From an uncultured Angelakisella sp. (GTDB lineage: Bacteria > Bacillota > Clostridia > Oscillospirales > Ruminococcaceae): a DNA stretch of 7,985 bases. The DNA is taken from NCBI GenBank assembly GCA_937914895.1, contig CALGIL010000167.1, positions 1 through 7,985 on the forward strand, in the 5' to 3' direction. Each line of letters opens with the position of its first letter. Positions within the stretch are counted from its first letter, which is position 1. Shown piece by piece: positions 1 to 5,320 of this stretch. The translations under genes were made by a program, and so were the position numbers. Under the pieces are notes generated by a model. That model made no database searches. It saw only the letters and a program-made list of their open reading frames with translations, and was not told where the DNA came from.

Positions 1-408
1 GGGTTTAATAATGGGAATCCCGCCCCCGCCGCTGGCCTCAAAAAAGAAGTTGACGTCCTTCTCCTTAGCCAGGGCCAGCAGCTGGGCCCCCTTTTCGGCC
101 ACCAGCTCCTTGTTGGAGGTGACCACGCTTTTGCCCGCCTCCAGGGCGGACCGGACATAGGTGTAGGCGGGCTCGCCGCCGCCCATGGCCTCCACCACCA
201 CCGATACCTCCGGGTCGTCCCGGATCACCGAAAAATCCTTGACAAAGACGTCCCTGTACGGGACCTCGGGAAAATCCCGCAGGTCCAGGATGTATTTGAC
301 GGCAATGGGCGCGCCGGCCTTTTTTTCGATGCTGGCGCGGTTTTTTTCCAGCACCTCCGCCACGCCGGAGCCCACCACCCCGTGTCCAAGCAGTGCAATC
401 TGTATCAA
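1..408 (-). CDS. hom: Homoserine dehydrogenase, N-terminal part (cut by window edge)
   Basis: Homoserine dehydrogenase reduces L-aspartate-4-semialdehyde to homoserine with NAD(P)H, the branch step towards threonine and methionine, in the cytoplasm. The 136 visible codons contain the N-terminal Rossmann fold: the dinucleotide-binding glycine motif LGHGVVGSG lies at residues 7-15, then VVEAMGGGEPA (about 74-84), VTSNKELVAEKG (about 99-111) and FEASGGGGIPII near residue 130, all typical of the family. The catalytic region and any C-terminal ACT domain lie outside the window. I chose the TTG start at 408-406 because a GGAGG lies 7 bases upstream and the protein then begins right at the first beta strand (IQIALLGHG); no ATG fits. 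It lies 68 bases downstream of the ACT-domain gene on the same strand, so the two are probably co-transcribed. The family call is secure from the motifs; NADH versus NADPH preference cannot be read here. Confidence 0.95.
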   Translation of the reverse strand, partial: MIQIALLGHGVVGSGVAEVLEKNRASIEKKAGAPIAVKYILDLRDFPEVPYRDVFVKDFSVIRDDPEVSVVVEAMGGGEPAYTYVRSALEAGKSVVTSNKELVAEKGAQLLALAKEKDVNFFFEASGGGGIPIIKP

Positions 409-415
409 AGCTGTA

Positions 416-420
416 CCTCC
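416..420 (-). promoter_or_regulatory. Ribosome binding site deciding the TTG start of hom
   Basis: On the minus strand GGAGG is followed by a 7-base spacer and then TTG. This optimal spacing supports the rare TTG codon as the real start of hom. Confidence 0.75.
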
Positions 421-476
421 TGCGCCCCGCCCGGAATATCTTGTCCGGGCGCGCCCGCCTCCGGGCCGGGGCCGTA

Positions 477-914
477 TTATCGTGTGGACAAAATCCGGAT
501 CTCCACCACGCCCTCCACCAGCCGCAGCTGGCGGGCCAGGTCCTCGGTGCCTATGCCCCCCTCCAGCCGGGCGGACACCGACACCGGCGCCACCCCGTCG
601 GCGGGGATGTTTTGGTTGACGGTAAGGATGTTGGCCCCCGCCACCGAAAACCGGTTGATGAGGGCGGACAGCACCCCGGGGCGGTCCTCCAGGGTCGCGC
701 CGAAGGTCACCACATTCTGGTCGATGTCGGCGTTGTGCATAAAGACGTAATCCTTATACTTATACAGGGCGCTGCGGGAAATGCCCGCCTTTTTGGCGGC
801 TTCGGACAGGTTTTTTACCTGGCCCACCGCCAGCAGCCGCTTGGCCTCCACCACCTTCAGGTAGACATCCGGCAGCACGGCGCTGTCCACAAGCAGCAAC
901 TTAGACTGTGCCAT
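477..914 (-). CDS. HTH-like plus ACT-domain protein, UPF0735/PheB-like
   Basis: A 145-residue soluble protein. Residues about 35-55 (NLSEAAKKAGISRSALYKYKD) look like a helix-turn-helix, with the conserved GISRSALYKYKD of UPF0735/PheB-like proteins. Residues about 68-143 form an ACT domain, starting with the typical strand and turn VVTFGATLEDRPGVLSALI and ending with VEGVVEIRIL. ACT domains usually bind amino acids and control enzymes or transcription of amino-acid pathways. Because hom follows 68 bases downstream, I infer a role in sensing an amino acid of the aspartate or aromatic family. B. subtilis PheB has been annotated as a chorismate mutase, but no chorismate mutase motif is visible here, so I do not assign that activity. 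The ATG start has a double purine-rich site upstream (GGGAG at 9 bases, GAGGGG at 2 bases). Length is normal for the family. Confidence 0.9.
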   Translation of the reverse strand: MAQSKLLLVDSAVLPDVYLKVVEAKRLLAVGQVKNLSEAAKKAGISRSALYKYKDYVFMHNADIDQNVVTFGATLEDRPGVLSALINRFSVAGANILTVNQNIPADGVAPVSVSARLEGGIGTEDLARQLRLVEGVVEIRILSTR

Positions 915-974
915 ATCCCCTCACTCCCATCTCTATTCCATCTGAAGCATACAGGTGTCACCGTTTCGGATACA

Positions 975-1004
975 ATCTTACCATGGTTCGTCCATTCTGC
1001 TCAA
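975..1004 (-). promoter_or_regulatory. Candidate promoter for the ACT-domain gene and hom
   Basis: On the minus strand TTGAGC (999-1004) and TAAGAT (975-980) are separated by 18 bases. Each matches the vegetative consensus at 4 of 6 positions, and TGG directly before TAAGAT makes an extended -10. Transcription would start near 967, giving a leader of about 50 bases. This is a reading by eye, with no experimental support. Confidence 0.35.
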
Positions 1005-1183
1005 TGGGCATTTTGGCGGGTTATCGCACCCATGCTCCCTTTTCCAGCATATTTCTGCCTTATGCGTTTCCGGCCATGTCGATGCGCGCCGCGGGAGAAC
1101 ATTTTTCCCTTGCATGAGGAATTTTTGTGGCTTTTGACGGGCGTCCGGACCATAAAAAGGGACGAAAAGGACAAGGCCCCGCG

Positions 1184-1192
1184 CATACAATA
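1184..1192 (+). promoter_or_regulatory. Possible sporulation sigma-E-like -10 box before the ytvI-like gene
   Basis: CATACAATA matches the known sigma-E -10 consensus (CATACA-T) and also contains TACAAT, one base from the vegetative TATAAT. No convincing -35 for either factor sits at the right distance, which keeps confidence low. The location, about 25 bases before the ATG of a YtvI-like gene, is suggestive because ytvI of B. subtilis is in the sigma-E regulon. Confidence 0.25.
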
Positions 1193-1214
1193 GAAGGAGA
1201 GGGGTGGGGCGGGG

Positions 1215-2279
1215 ATGAATCGGGAAAAATTCGTGTCCGGATTTCTGTACTGGGGCGCGGTGGCGGCCCTTTTGCTGCTGGGCGGCAAATTTGTGCTGCC
1301 GGTCTGCCTGCCGCTGCTGGCGGGCGTCGCCCTGGCGGTGGTGCTGCGCCCCTGGGCCCTGCGGCTGCACCGGGCGGCCCGCCTGCCCTACCGCCTGTCC
1401 GCGGTCCTGGTCATGGCGCTGTTTTTAGCGGCGGCCGCGCTGGTGCTGTGGTATCTGGGCAGCCTCCTCCTCTACCAGGCCTCCGGTTTGGTGGCGCGGC
1501 TGCCCCAGACCTATCTGACCACCATCGAGCCCCTTCTGCGGGAGGTCAGCGGGCGGGTGCTGGACTTCCTCGGCTCCCTGGCACCGGACACCTCCCAGCA
1601 CATCGGCGGGGTGGCCGACGCCATCGGCCAGTATACCAAGACGCTTTTGTCCTCGGCCTCCGCCTCCATGCTGGCCGCCCTGGGGAGCCTTGCCGCCAAG
1701 GTGCCCCCCCTTTTGGTGTCCCTGTCCTTTGCGGTACTGACCGCCTTTTTTATGCTGATGGACTACCGCCAGGTGACGGACTTTCTGCGGCGGCGGCTTT
1801 CCGCCCGGTGGTATGCGTCGGTCCGGGACGGGGTGGGCTTTGTGACCACCACCGGTAAAAACGTCGTCAAGGCCTACTTCCTCATCATGGTCATCACCTT
1901 TGGCGAAGTCTCCCTGGGGCTGTGGCTGCTGGGGGTGGAATACTACCTGGTGGCGGGGCTGGCGGTGGCGGTGCTGGATATTCTGCCCATTCTGGGCAGC
2001 GGCGCCGTTCTGGTGCCCTGGGGCCTGTGCCAGCTGCTGGCCGGCCGCTTTCACCTGGGGGCGGGCATTTTGCTGCTGTGGGGGGTGGTAACGGTGGTGC
2101 GCACCTTTTTGGAGCCTAAAATTGTGGGGGACCGCATTGGCCTGCACCCCCTGGCCACCATCCTCAGCATGTATCTTGGGATGCGTCTGGGGGGCGTTGC
2201 GGGGCTGATTTTAGCCCCCATGGCGGCCACCCTGCTCCTTTACCTGGACCGCCGGGGGCACCTGCGGGCTTTGGGGTAG
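1215..2279 (+). CDS. ytvI: AI-2E family membrane protein, YtvI-like sporulation protein
   Basis: A 354-residue polytopic membrane protein of the AI-2E transporter family. Hydrophobic segments lie at about 8-27, 28-46, 60-88, 163-184, 219-275, 281-296 and 315-346. A long amphipathic stretch (about 89-160) falls between the early and late membrane segments, as usual in the family. Conserved markers are DILPILGSG (255-263) and the C-terminal EPKIVGDRIGLHP (300-312) followed by a glycine-rich helix ending in GLILAP. The GLHPLATILSMYLG stretch resembles YtvI, the spore-specific branch induced in the mother cell by sigma-E; whether it transports anything is unknown. The alternative is a general AI-2E family permease. 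The ATG at 1215 follows a G-rich run, and the better AAGGAG (1194-1199) is 15 bases away, which is far. No other in-frame start fits. No partner gene overlaps it. Confidence 0.85.
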   Translation: MNREKFVSGFLYWGAVAALLLLGGKFVLPVCLPLLAGVALAVVLRPWALRLHRAARLPYRLSAVLVMALFLAAAALVLWYLGSLLLYQASGLVARLPQTYLTTIEPLLREVSGRVLDFLGSLAPDTSQHIGGVADAIGQYTKTLLSSASASMLAALGSLAAKVPPLLVSLSFAVLTAFFMLMDYRQVTDFLRRRLSARWYASVRDGVGFVTTTGKNVVKAYFLIMVITFGEVSLGLWLLGVEYYLVAGLAVAVLDILPILGSGAVLVPWGLCQLLAGRFHLGAGILLLWGVVTVVRTFLEPKIVGDRIGLHPLATILSMYLGMRLGGVAGLILAPMAATLLLYLDRRGHLRALG

Positions 2280-2313
2280 GGACGGCGCCCTTCGGTTGCT
2301 TTTTCGCCGCCCC
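2279..2313 (+). terminator. Imperfect hairpin after the ytvI-like gene
   Basis: GGGACGGCG (2279-2287) pairs with CGCCGCCCC (2305-2313) with one A-C mismatch, giving a 9-position stem. The loop is 17 bases and includes a T-run (2300-2304). There is no T-tract after the stem, so it is not a standard intrinsic terminator. It overlaps the -35 of the plsY promoter. Confidence 0.3.
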
Positions 2314-2324
2314 AATGCTATACT
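2296..2324 (+). promoter_or_regulatory. Promoter of plsY (extended -10)
   Basis: TTGCTT (2296-2301) and TATACT (2319-2324) are spaced by 17 bases. TATACT matches the -10 consensus at 5 of 6 positions and is preceded by TGC, an extended -10. Transcription would start near 2331, about 25 bases before the plsY ATG. This is the best vegetative promoter in the window by eye. Confidence 0.55.
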
Positions 2325-2355
2325 GAATGTATTCTGGTCATAGGGGGCGCGGATT

Positions 2356-2961
2356 ATGAAGGTCCTGCTCTGCCTGCTGCTGGGATACCTGCTGGGGTGC
2401 GTCAGTCCCGCCTACTTCCTCAGCCGCCGCCGGGGCTTTGACATCCGCACAAAGGGCAGCGGCAATGCCGGGGCTTCCAACACCGCCGTCCTGATGGGAT
2501 GGCGTTTTGGCATCCTGGTGGCCCTGGCGGACGTGTCCAAGGGCGCCGGCGCGGTGCTGGCCGCCCGGGCACTGTTCCCGGACCTTGGGGGCGCGGGGCT
2601 GATTGCGGGCGCCGCCTGTGTTTTGGGCCATATCTTCCCCTTCTACCTGCGCTTTCGGGGCGGCAAGGGCTTTGCCTCCTATATGGGGATGGCCCTGGCC
2701 TTTAACTGGAAGACCGGCCTTGTGCTGGCGGCGGTGGCGGTGGTCATCACCGTGGTGTCCGACTACATCGCCCCCGCCACTATGGCCACGGTCATCCTCT
2801 TCCCCCTGCACCTGCTGCCGGGCAGGACAGCGCCCCTTCCCCTATGGCTTTTGGGGGCGGTGGCCCTGGTGGTATTTTGGAAGCATCTTGAAAATTTTCG
2901 GCGCATTGCCCGGGGGCAGGAGGTGGGCCTGCGGGGCGTCGGCTCCCATCCCAAGGTCTGA
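2356..2961 (+). CDS. plsY: Glycerol-3-phosphate acyltransferase PlsY
   Basis: PlsY is an integral membrane enzyme that transfers the acyl group of acyl-phosphate to the sn-1 position of glycerol-3-phosphate, giving lysophosphatidic acid, the first step of phospholipid synthesis. At 201 residues it has the usual length and is hydrophobic throughout. The three family motifs are visible: KGSGNAGASN (33-42; many homologues have GSGNPGATN), GHIFPFYLRFRGGKG (91-105, glycine-rich phosphate-binding loop) and WKHLENFRRIARGQE (175-189). DVSKG (59-63) is also typical. The N-terminal hydrophobic segment (2-20) begins at once. AGGGGG lies 8 bases before the ATG, and a candidate promoter sits just upstream. 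The NAGASN variant may mark one of several paralogues, since Clostridia often carry more than one plsY. The next gene is 89 bases downstream. Confidence 0.95.
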   Translation: MKVLLCLLLGYLLGCVSPAYFLSRRRGFDIRTKGSGNAGASNTAVLMGWRFGILVALADVSKGAGAVLAARALFPDLGGAGLIAGAACVLGHIFPFYLRFRGGKGFASYMGMALAFNWKTGLVLAAVAVVITVVSDYIAPATMATVILFPLHLLPGRTAPLPLWLLGAVALVVFWKHLENFRRIARGQEVGLRGVGSHPKV

Positions 2962-3050
2962 CCCGCCGCCCCTATGTCCGCCGCGCCCTGCATATTCGGC
3001 CGTCCTCCGGCTCACACTAGAGCAAAGCAACCAGTAAGGGGGATGTCCAT

Positions 3051-4079
3051 ATGTGCCCAGAGGAACGAAAGCCCGGCGGCCCTGTCAATGCAAATGACGA
3101 GGATGGCGACGAGTCCGAGACCGAGGAGACCGTCCAGGAGGAACAGCAGCAGGCCAATCAGATTTTTCAGTCCGGGTCGGTGACCCCCGAGGGAGGCCGC
3201 CATAAAATCCATGTCCTGACCATCATCGGTCAGGTGGAGGGGCACTATACCCTGCCCCCCCAAAACAAAACCACCAAGTACGAGCACGTCATCCCCCAGC
3301 TGGTGGCCATTGAGCAGGACGACAGCATCAAGGGACTGCTGATCATCCTGAACACTGTGGGGGGCGACGTGGAGGCGGGCCTTGCCATCGCGGAGCTGGT
3401 GGCGGGCATGCGCAAACCCACCGTCTCCCTAGTGCTGGGGGGCGGGCACTCCATCGGCGTGCCCCTGGCCGTCAGCCCCCGGTTTTCCTTTATCGCCCCC
3501 ACCGCCACCATGACCGTCCACCCTGTGCGGATGAACGGCATTATGCTGGGGGTGCCCCAGACCCTGTCCTACTTTGATAAAATGCAGGAGCGCATTACCA
3601 ACTTTGTCTGCGCCAACTCCAACATCACCCCGGAGCGGTTTAAGCACCTGATGATGAACAACGGCGAGCTGGTCATGGACATCGGCACCGTGCTGGACGG
3701 CAAGGACGCGGTGGAGGAGGGGCTCATCGACTCCCTGGGCGGTTTGCACGAGGCCATTGAAAAACTGTACGACTTCATCGAGGAGGAAGAGGCCGCCGGG
3801 GCCGCCCAGGAGCCGGGGGAGGAACCCTCCGCCGATGAGGAGCCACCGGCCAAAAAGCGGAGGGGCAGAAAGCCCGGAGGGAAAAAGCCCCCCGAAGAGA
3901 AATCCGGCGGCGACGCGCCCGGGGAGGAACCCCCCGCCGGGGAAGAGCCCCCCGCCAAAAAGCGGAGGGGCAGAAAGCCCGGAGGGAAAAAGCCCCCCGA
4001 AGAAACGTCCGACGACGACACGCCCGACGAGGAACCCCCCGCCGGCAAAAAGCCCGGCCGCAAAAAGTCCGGCCGCTGA
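3051..4079 (+). CDS. tepA: TepA-like ClpP-family serine protease with repetitive charged tail
   Basis: A 342-residue member of the ClpP/crotonase fold, TepA (YmfB, 'translocation-enhancing') branch. Residues 1-50 are an acidic, disordered-looking leader. The core (about 51-245) carries very conserved TepA stretches: TIIGQVEGH (57-65), [16 protein letters not shown] (68-83) and [16 protein letters not shown] (100-115). GGGHSIGVP (130-138) has Ser134 as the likely nucleophile, and TMTVHPVR (153-160) has His157 as the likely catalytic base. There is no signal peptide. B. subtilis TepA was linked to protein export, but its true substrate is unclear. The tail (246-342) is unusual: glutamate/proline runs alternate with [12 protein letters not shown], in 35-residue repeats. 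The ATG is set by AAGGGGG, 8 bases upstream. The ylzJ-like gene follows after 19 bases, and the ftsK/spoIIIE gene further down, as in other Firmicutes (tepA-ylzJ-spoIIIE). Confidence 0.92.
   Translation: MCPEERKPGGPVNANDEDGDESETEETVQEEQQQANQIFQSGSVTPEGGRHKIHVLTIIGQVEGHYTLPPQNKTTKYEHVIPQLVAIEQDDSIKGLLIILNTVGGDVEAGLAIAELVAGMRKPTVSLVLGGGHSIGVPLAVSPRFSFIAPTATMTVHPVRMNGIMLGVPQTLSYFDKMQERITNFVCANSNITPERFKHLMMNNGELVMDIGTVLDGKDAVEEGLIDSLGGLHEAIEKLYDFIEEEEAAGAAQEPGEEPSADEEPPAKKRRGRKPGGKKPPEEKSGGDAPGEEPPAGEEPPAKKRRGRKPGGKKPPEETSDDDTPDEEPPAGKKPGRKKSGR
3819..4076 (+). repeat. 105-base tandem repeat inside the tepA tail
   Basis: Unit 1 is 3819-3923, unit 2 is 3924-4028, and a degenerate partial third unit is 4029-4076. 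Each unit encodes 35 residues, in frame. The stretch 3849-3898 is identical to 3954-4003 over 50 bases, including wobble positions, which points to recent duplication or conversion. The encoded block carries [12 protein letters not shown] flanked by EEPP-type acidic residues. Confidence 0.9.
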
Positions 4080-4098
4080 CCCAAAAGGAGGAAGCGTC

Positions 4099-4326
4099 AT
4101 GCCCCACCACACCATTATGCCCATGGAGGCCCTTGAGGAGCAGCCCCCCGTCCAGGAGACGGAGTGCCTGCCCTGCCGGTACGGCTTTGTGTCCGGGGTG
4201 CGGGATGCCCAGGGGCGGCTGGTCATCTCCCGGATCATCTCCACCGACCCCGCCGCCTACCTGGACCCCAAATTTGCCCCGGGGCAGCTGTATACCCCGC
4301 CGGCGCCGCCCCAGGCCACGGGCTGA
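4099..4326 (+). CDS. ylzJ: YlzJ-like small protein
   Basis: A 75-residue protein with no signal peptide or membrane segment. It carries the YlzJ-like family features: an N-terminal HTIMPME (4-10) and the C-terminal RIISTDPAAYLDPKFAPGQ (45-63), where the STDP..YLDP..PG pattern is the hallmark. Two cysteines (C23, C26) form a CxxC in the middle, which I do not recall as a general family feature. Function is unknown. AAGGAGG (4085-4091) lies 7 bases before the ATG. The tepA stop is 19 bases upstream. The fixed position between tepA and ftsK/spoIIIE in Firmicutes supports the assignment and suggests co-expression. Confidence 0.85.
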   Translation: MPHHTIMPMEALEEQPPVQETECLPCRYGFVSGVRDAQGRLVISRIISTDPAAYLDPKFAPGQLYTPPAPPQATG

Positions 4327-4349
4327 CGCCGCCTGCTTTTCCCGTTTGC

Positions 4350-4370
4350 CGGGGGGCAGACTGTCCCCCG
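4350..4370 (+). other. Hairpin between ylzJ and uppP
   Basis: CGGGGGG (4350-4356) pairs with TCCCCCG (4364-4370) through six GC pairs and one G-T pair, around the loop CAGACTG. No T-run follows, so full termination is unlikely. It may be an attenuator, an mRNA processing or stability element, or nothing. It lies in a 75-base gap, the longest within the tepA-ftsK cluster. Confidence 0.45.
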
Positions 4371-4388
4371 CTGCTTGACATCTTTGTT

Positions 4389-4394
4389 GGGAGG
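4389..4394 (+). promoter_or_regulatory. Ribosome binding site deciding the GTG start of uppP
   Basis: GGGAGG followed by 7 bases and GTG at 4402. This favours GTG over the in-frame TTG at 4375, which would add nine residues and has no ribosome binding site at a good distance. Confidence 0.75.
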
Positions 4395-4401
4395 CTTATT
4401 T

Positions 4402-5295
4402 GTGAGCTATTTAAGCGCCATACTTCAGGGACTGATTCAGGGGCTGACCGAATTCCTGCCCATTTCCAGCTCCGGGCACCTGTCGCTGTTCCAGTACTTT
4501 ACCGGCGTCAACGGCGAGGCGTCGGTGTCCTTTTCCATCCTGCTGCACCTGGGCACCCTGGCGGCGGTGGTGGTGGCCTTTTGGCCCACCATCTGGAAGC
4601 TGGTTTTGACCGCCCTCTCCTTTTTGGGGGAGCTGTTTACGGGTAAGCTGGGCAAGGTCAAGGCATCCCCCCAGCGCAGGATGCTGTACATGCTGGTGCT
4701 GTCCTGCGTGCCCCTTTTGATCGTCCCCTTTTTTAAGGAGCCCATCGCCTCCCTTTCCTCCGACAACAGCATCATCGCCGAAGGGGTGTTCTTTCTGCTG
4801 ACGGCCCTTATCCTGACCCTGGGGGACCGGTGCGCCAAGGGCAAGAAAAACGCCGCCACCATGACGCCCCGGGACGCCGCGGCGGTGGGCCTGGGGCAGC
4901 TGGTGGCGGTGCTGCCGGGCATCTCCCGGTCGGGCACCACCATTTCCACCGGCCTCCTGGTGGGGCTGGACCGCGGCTATGCCGTGGCCTACTCCTTCAT
5001 CCTGGGGCTGCCCACCATTCTGGCCGCCGCCCTTTTGGACCTGAAGGACGTCCTGGACTCCGGGGCGGGATTTCAGCTGGAATGGGGCCCCACCCTTGTG
5101 GGCGTCCTCGTCTCCGCCGTCACCGGTTTTTTTGCCATCAAGCTGGTCCAGCTCATCATTAAATCCGACAAGTTTAAGATTTTTGCCATCTACGCCCTGG
5201 TGCTGGGGATTGTGGTCATCGGCATCGGCACCTCCGAAATTTTTACCGACCACGCCGTCCAGCACTTTTTTACCGCCCTGATGGCGGGCGGCTGA
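4402..5295 (+). CDS. uppP: Undecaprenyl-diphosphatase UppP (BacA family)
   Basis: UppP removes a phosphate from undecaprenyl diphosphate, regenerating the lipid carrier for peptidoglycan and other wall polymers; extra copies give bacitracin resistance. The protein is 297 residues from the GTG start and strongly hydrophobic, with about eight membrane segments. Both signature motifs are present: [13 protein letters not shown] (14-26) with Glu17 and His26, and PGISRSGTT (172-180) with Arg176. These correspond to the catalytic residues known in the E. coli enzyme. The C-terminal end (about 255-281) has the family's membrane segments near [10 protein letters not shown] charged loop (about 142-158) is slightly longer than in some homologues. 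It lies between ylzJ and ftsK, which are adjacent in B. subtilis, so it is an insertion into that pair. The next gene starts 25 bases after its stop. Confidence 0.95.
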   Translation: MSYLSAILQGLIQGLTEFLPISSSGHLSLFQYFTGVNGEASVSFSILLHLGTLAAVVVAFWPTIWKLVLTALSFLGELFTGKLGKVKASPQRRMLYMLVLSCVPLLIVPFFKEPIASLSSDNSIIAEGVFFLLTALILTLGDRCAKGKKNAATMTPRDAAAVGLGQLVAVLPGISRSGTTISTGLLVGLDRGYAVAYSFILGLPTILAAALLDLKDVLDSGAGFQLEWGPTLVGVLVSAVTGFFAIKLVQLIIKSDKFKIFAIYALVLGIVVIGIGTSEIFTDHAVQHFFTALMAGG

Positions 5296-5320
5296 CCCCC
5301 ACAACAAGGAAGGAACATCT

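Larger units (their letters stand above)
915..1214. other. Divergent intergenic region
   Basis: This 300-base stretch separates the minus-strand ACT/hom pair from the plus-strand ytvI-like gene. It is clearly more AT-rich than the flanking genes, has no open frame with family features or a good ribosome binding site, and contains the candidate promoters listed separately. Short inverted half-sites (ATGCT at 1032-1036, AGCATA at 1046-1051, TATGC at 1061-1065) and an 8-base palindrome GTCCGGAC (1143-1150) are present; either could be an operator or chance. I see no tRNA or recognisable riboswitch. Confidence 0.6.

Noticed and set aside
446..457. 12-base perfect palindrome CGGGCGCGCCCG between the ACT gene and hom
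   Set aside because: Short GC palindromes are common at this base composition. It has no loop and no T-run, so I do not call it a terminator or operator.
908..1117. Small plus-strand open frames in the divergent spacer as possible small proteins
   Set aside because: No ribosome binding site at a proper distance, no recognisable motif, and codon use unlike the neighbouring genes.
393..1193. Long plus-strand open frame opposite the ACT/hom region
   Set aside because: It is antisense to the ACT-domain gene, lacks a ribosome binding site and shows no family motif. Its composition is that of a GC-rich shadow frame.
3429..4244. Minus-strand open frame with repetitive glycine/phenylalanine blocks
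   Set aside because: The repetition is only the reverse reading of the tandem repeat in the tepA tail.
4375..4402. TTGACA at 4375-4380 as a perfect -35 for a uppP promoter
   Set aside because: At 15-18 base spacing the only -10 is about TATTTG (3 of 6), and it would start transcription after the GTG codon. A role for ftsK alone cannot be excluded but is unsupported.
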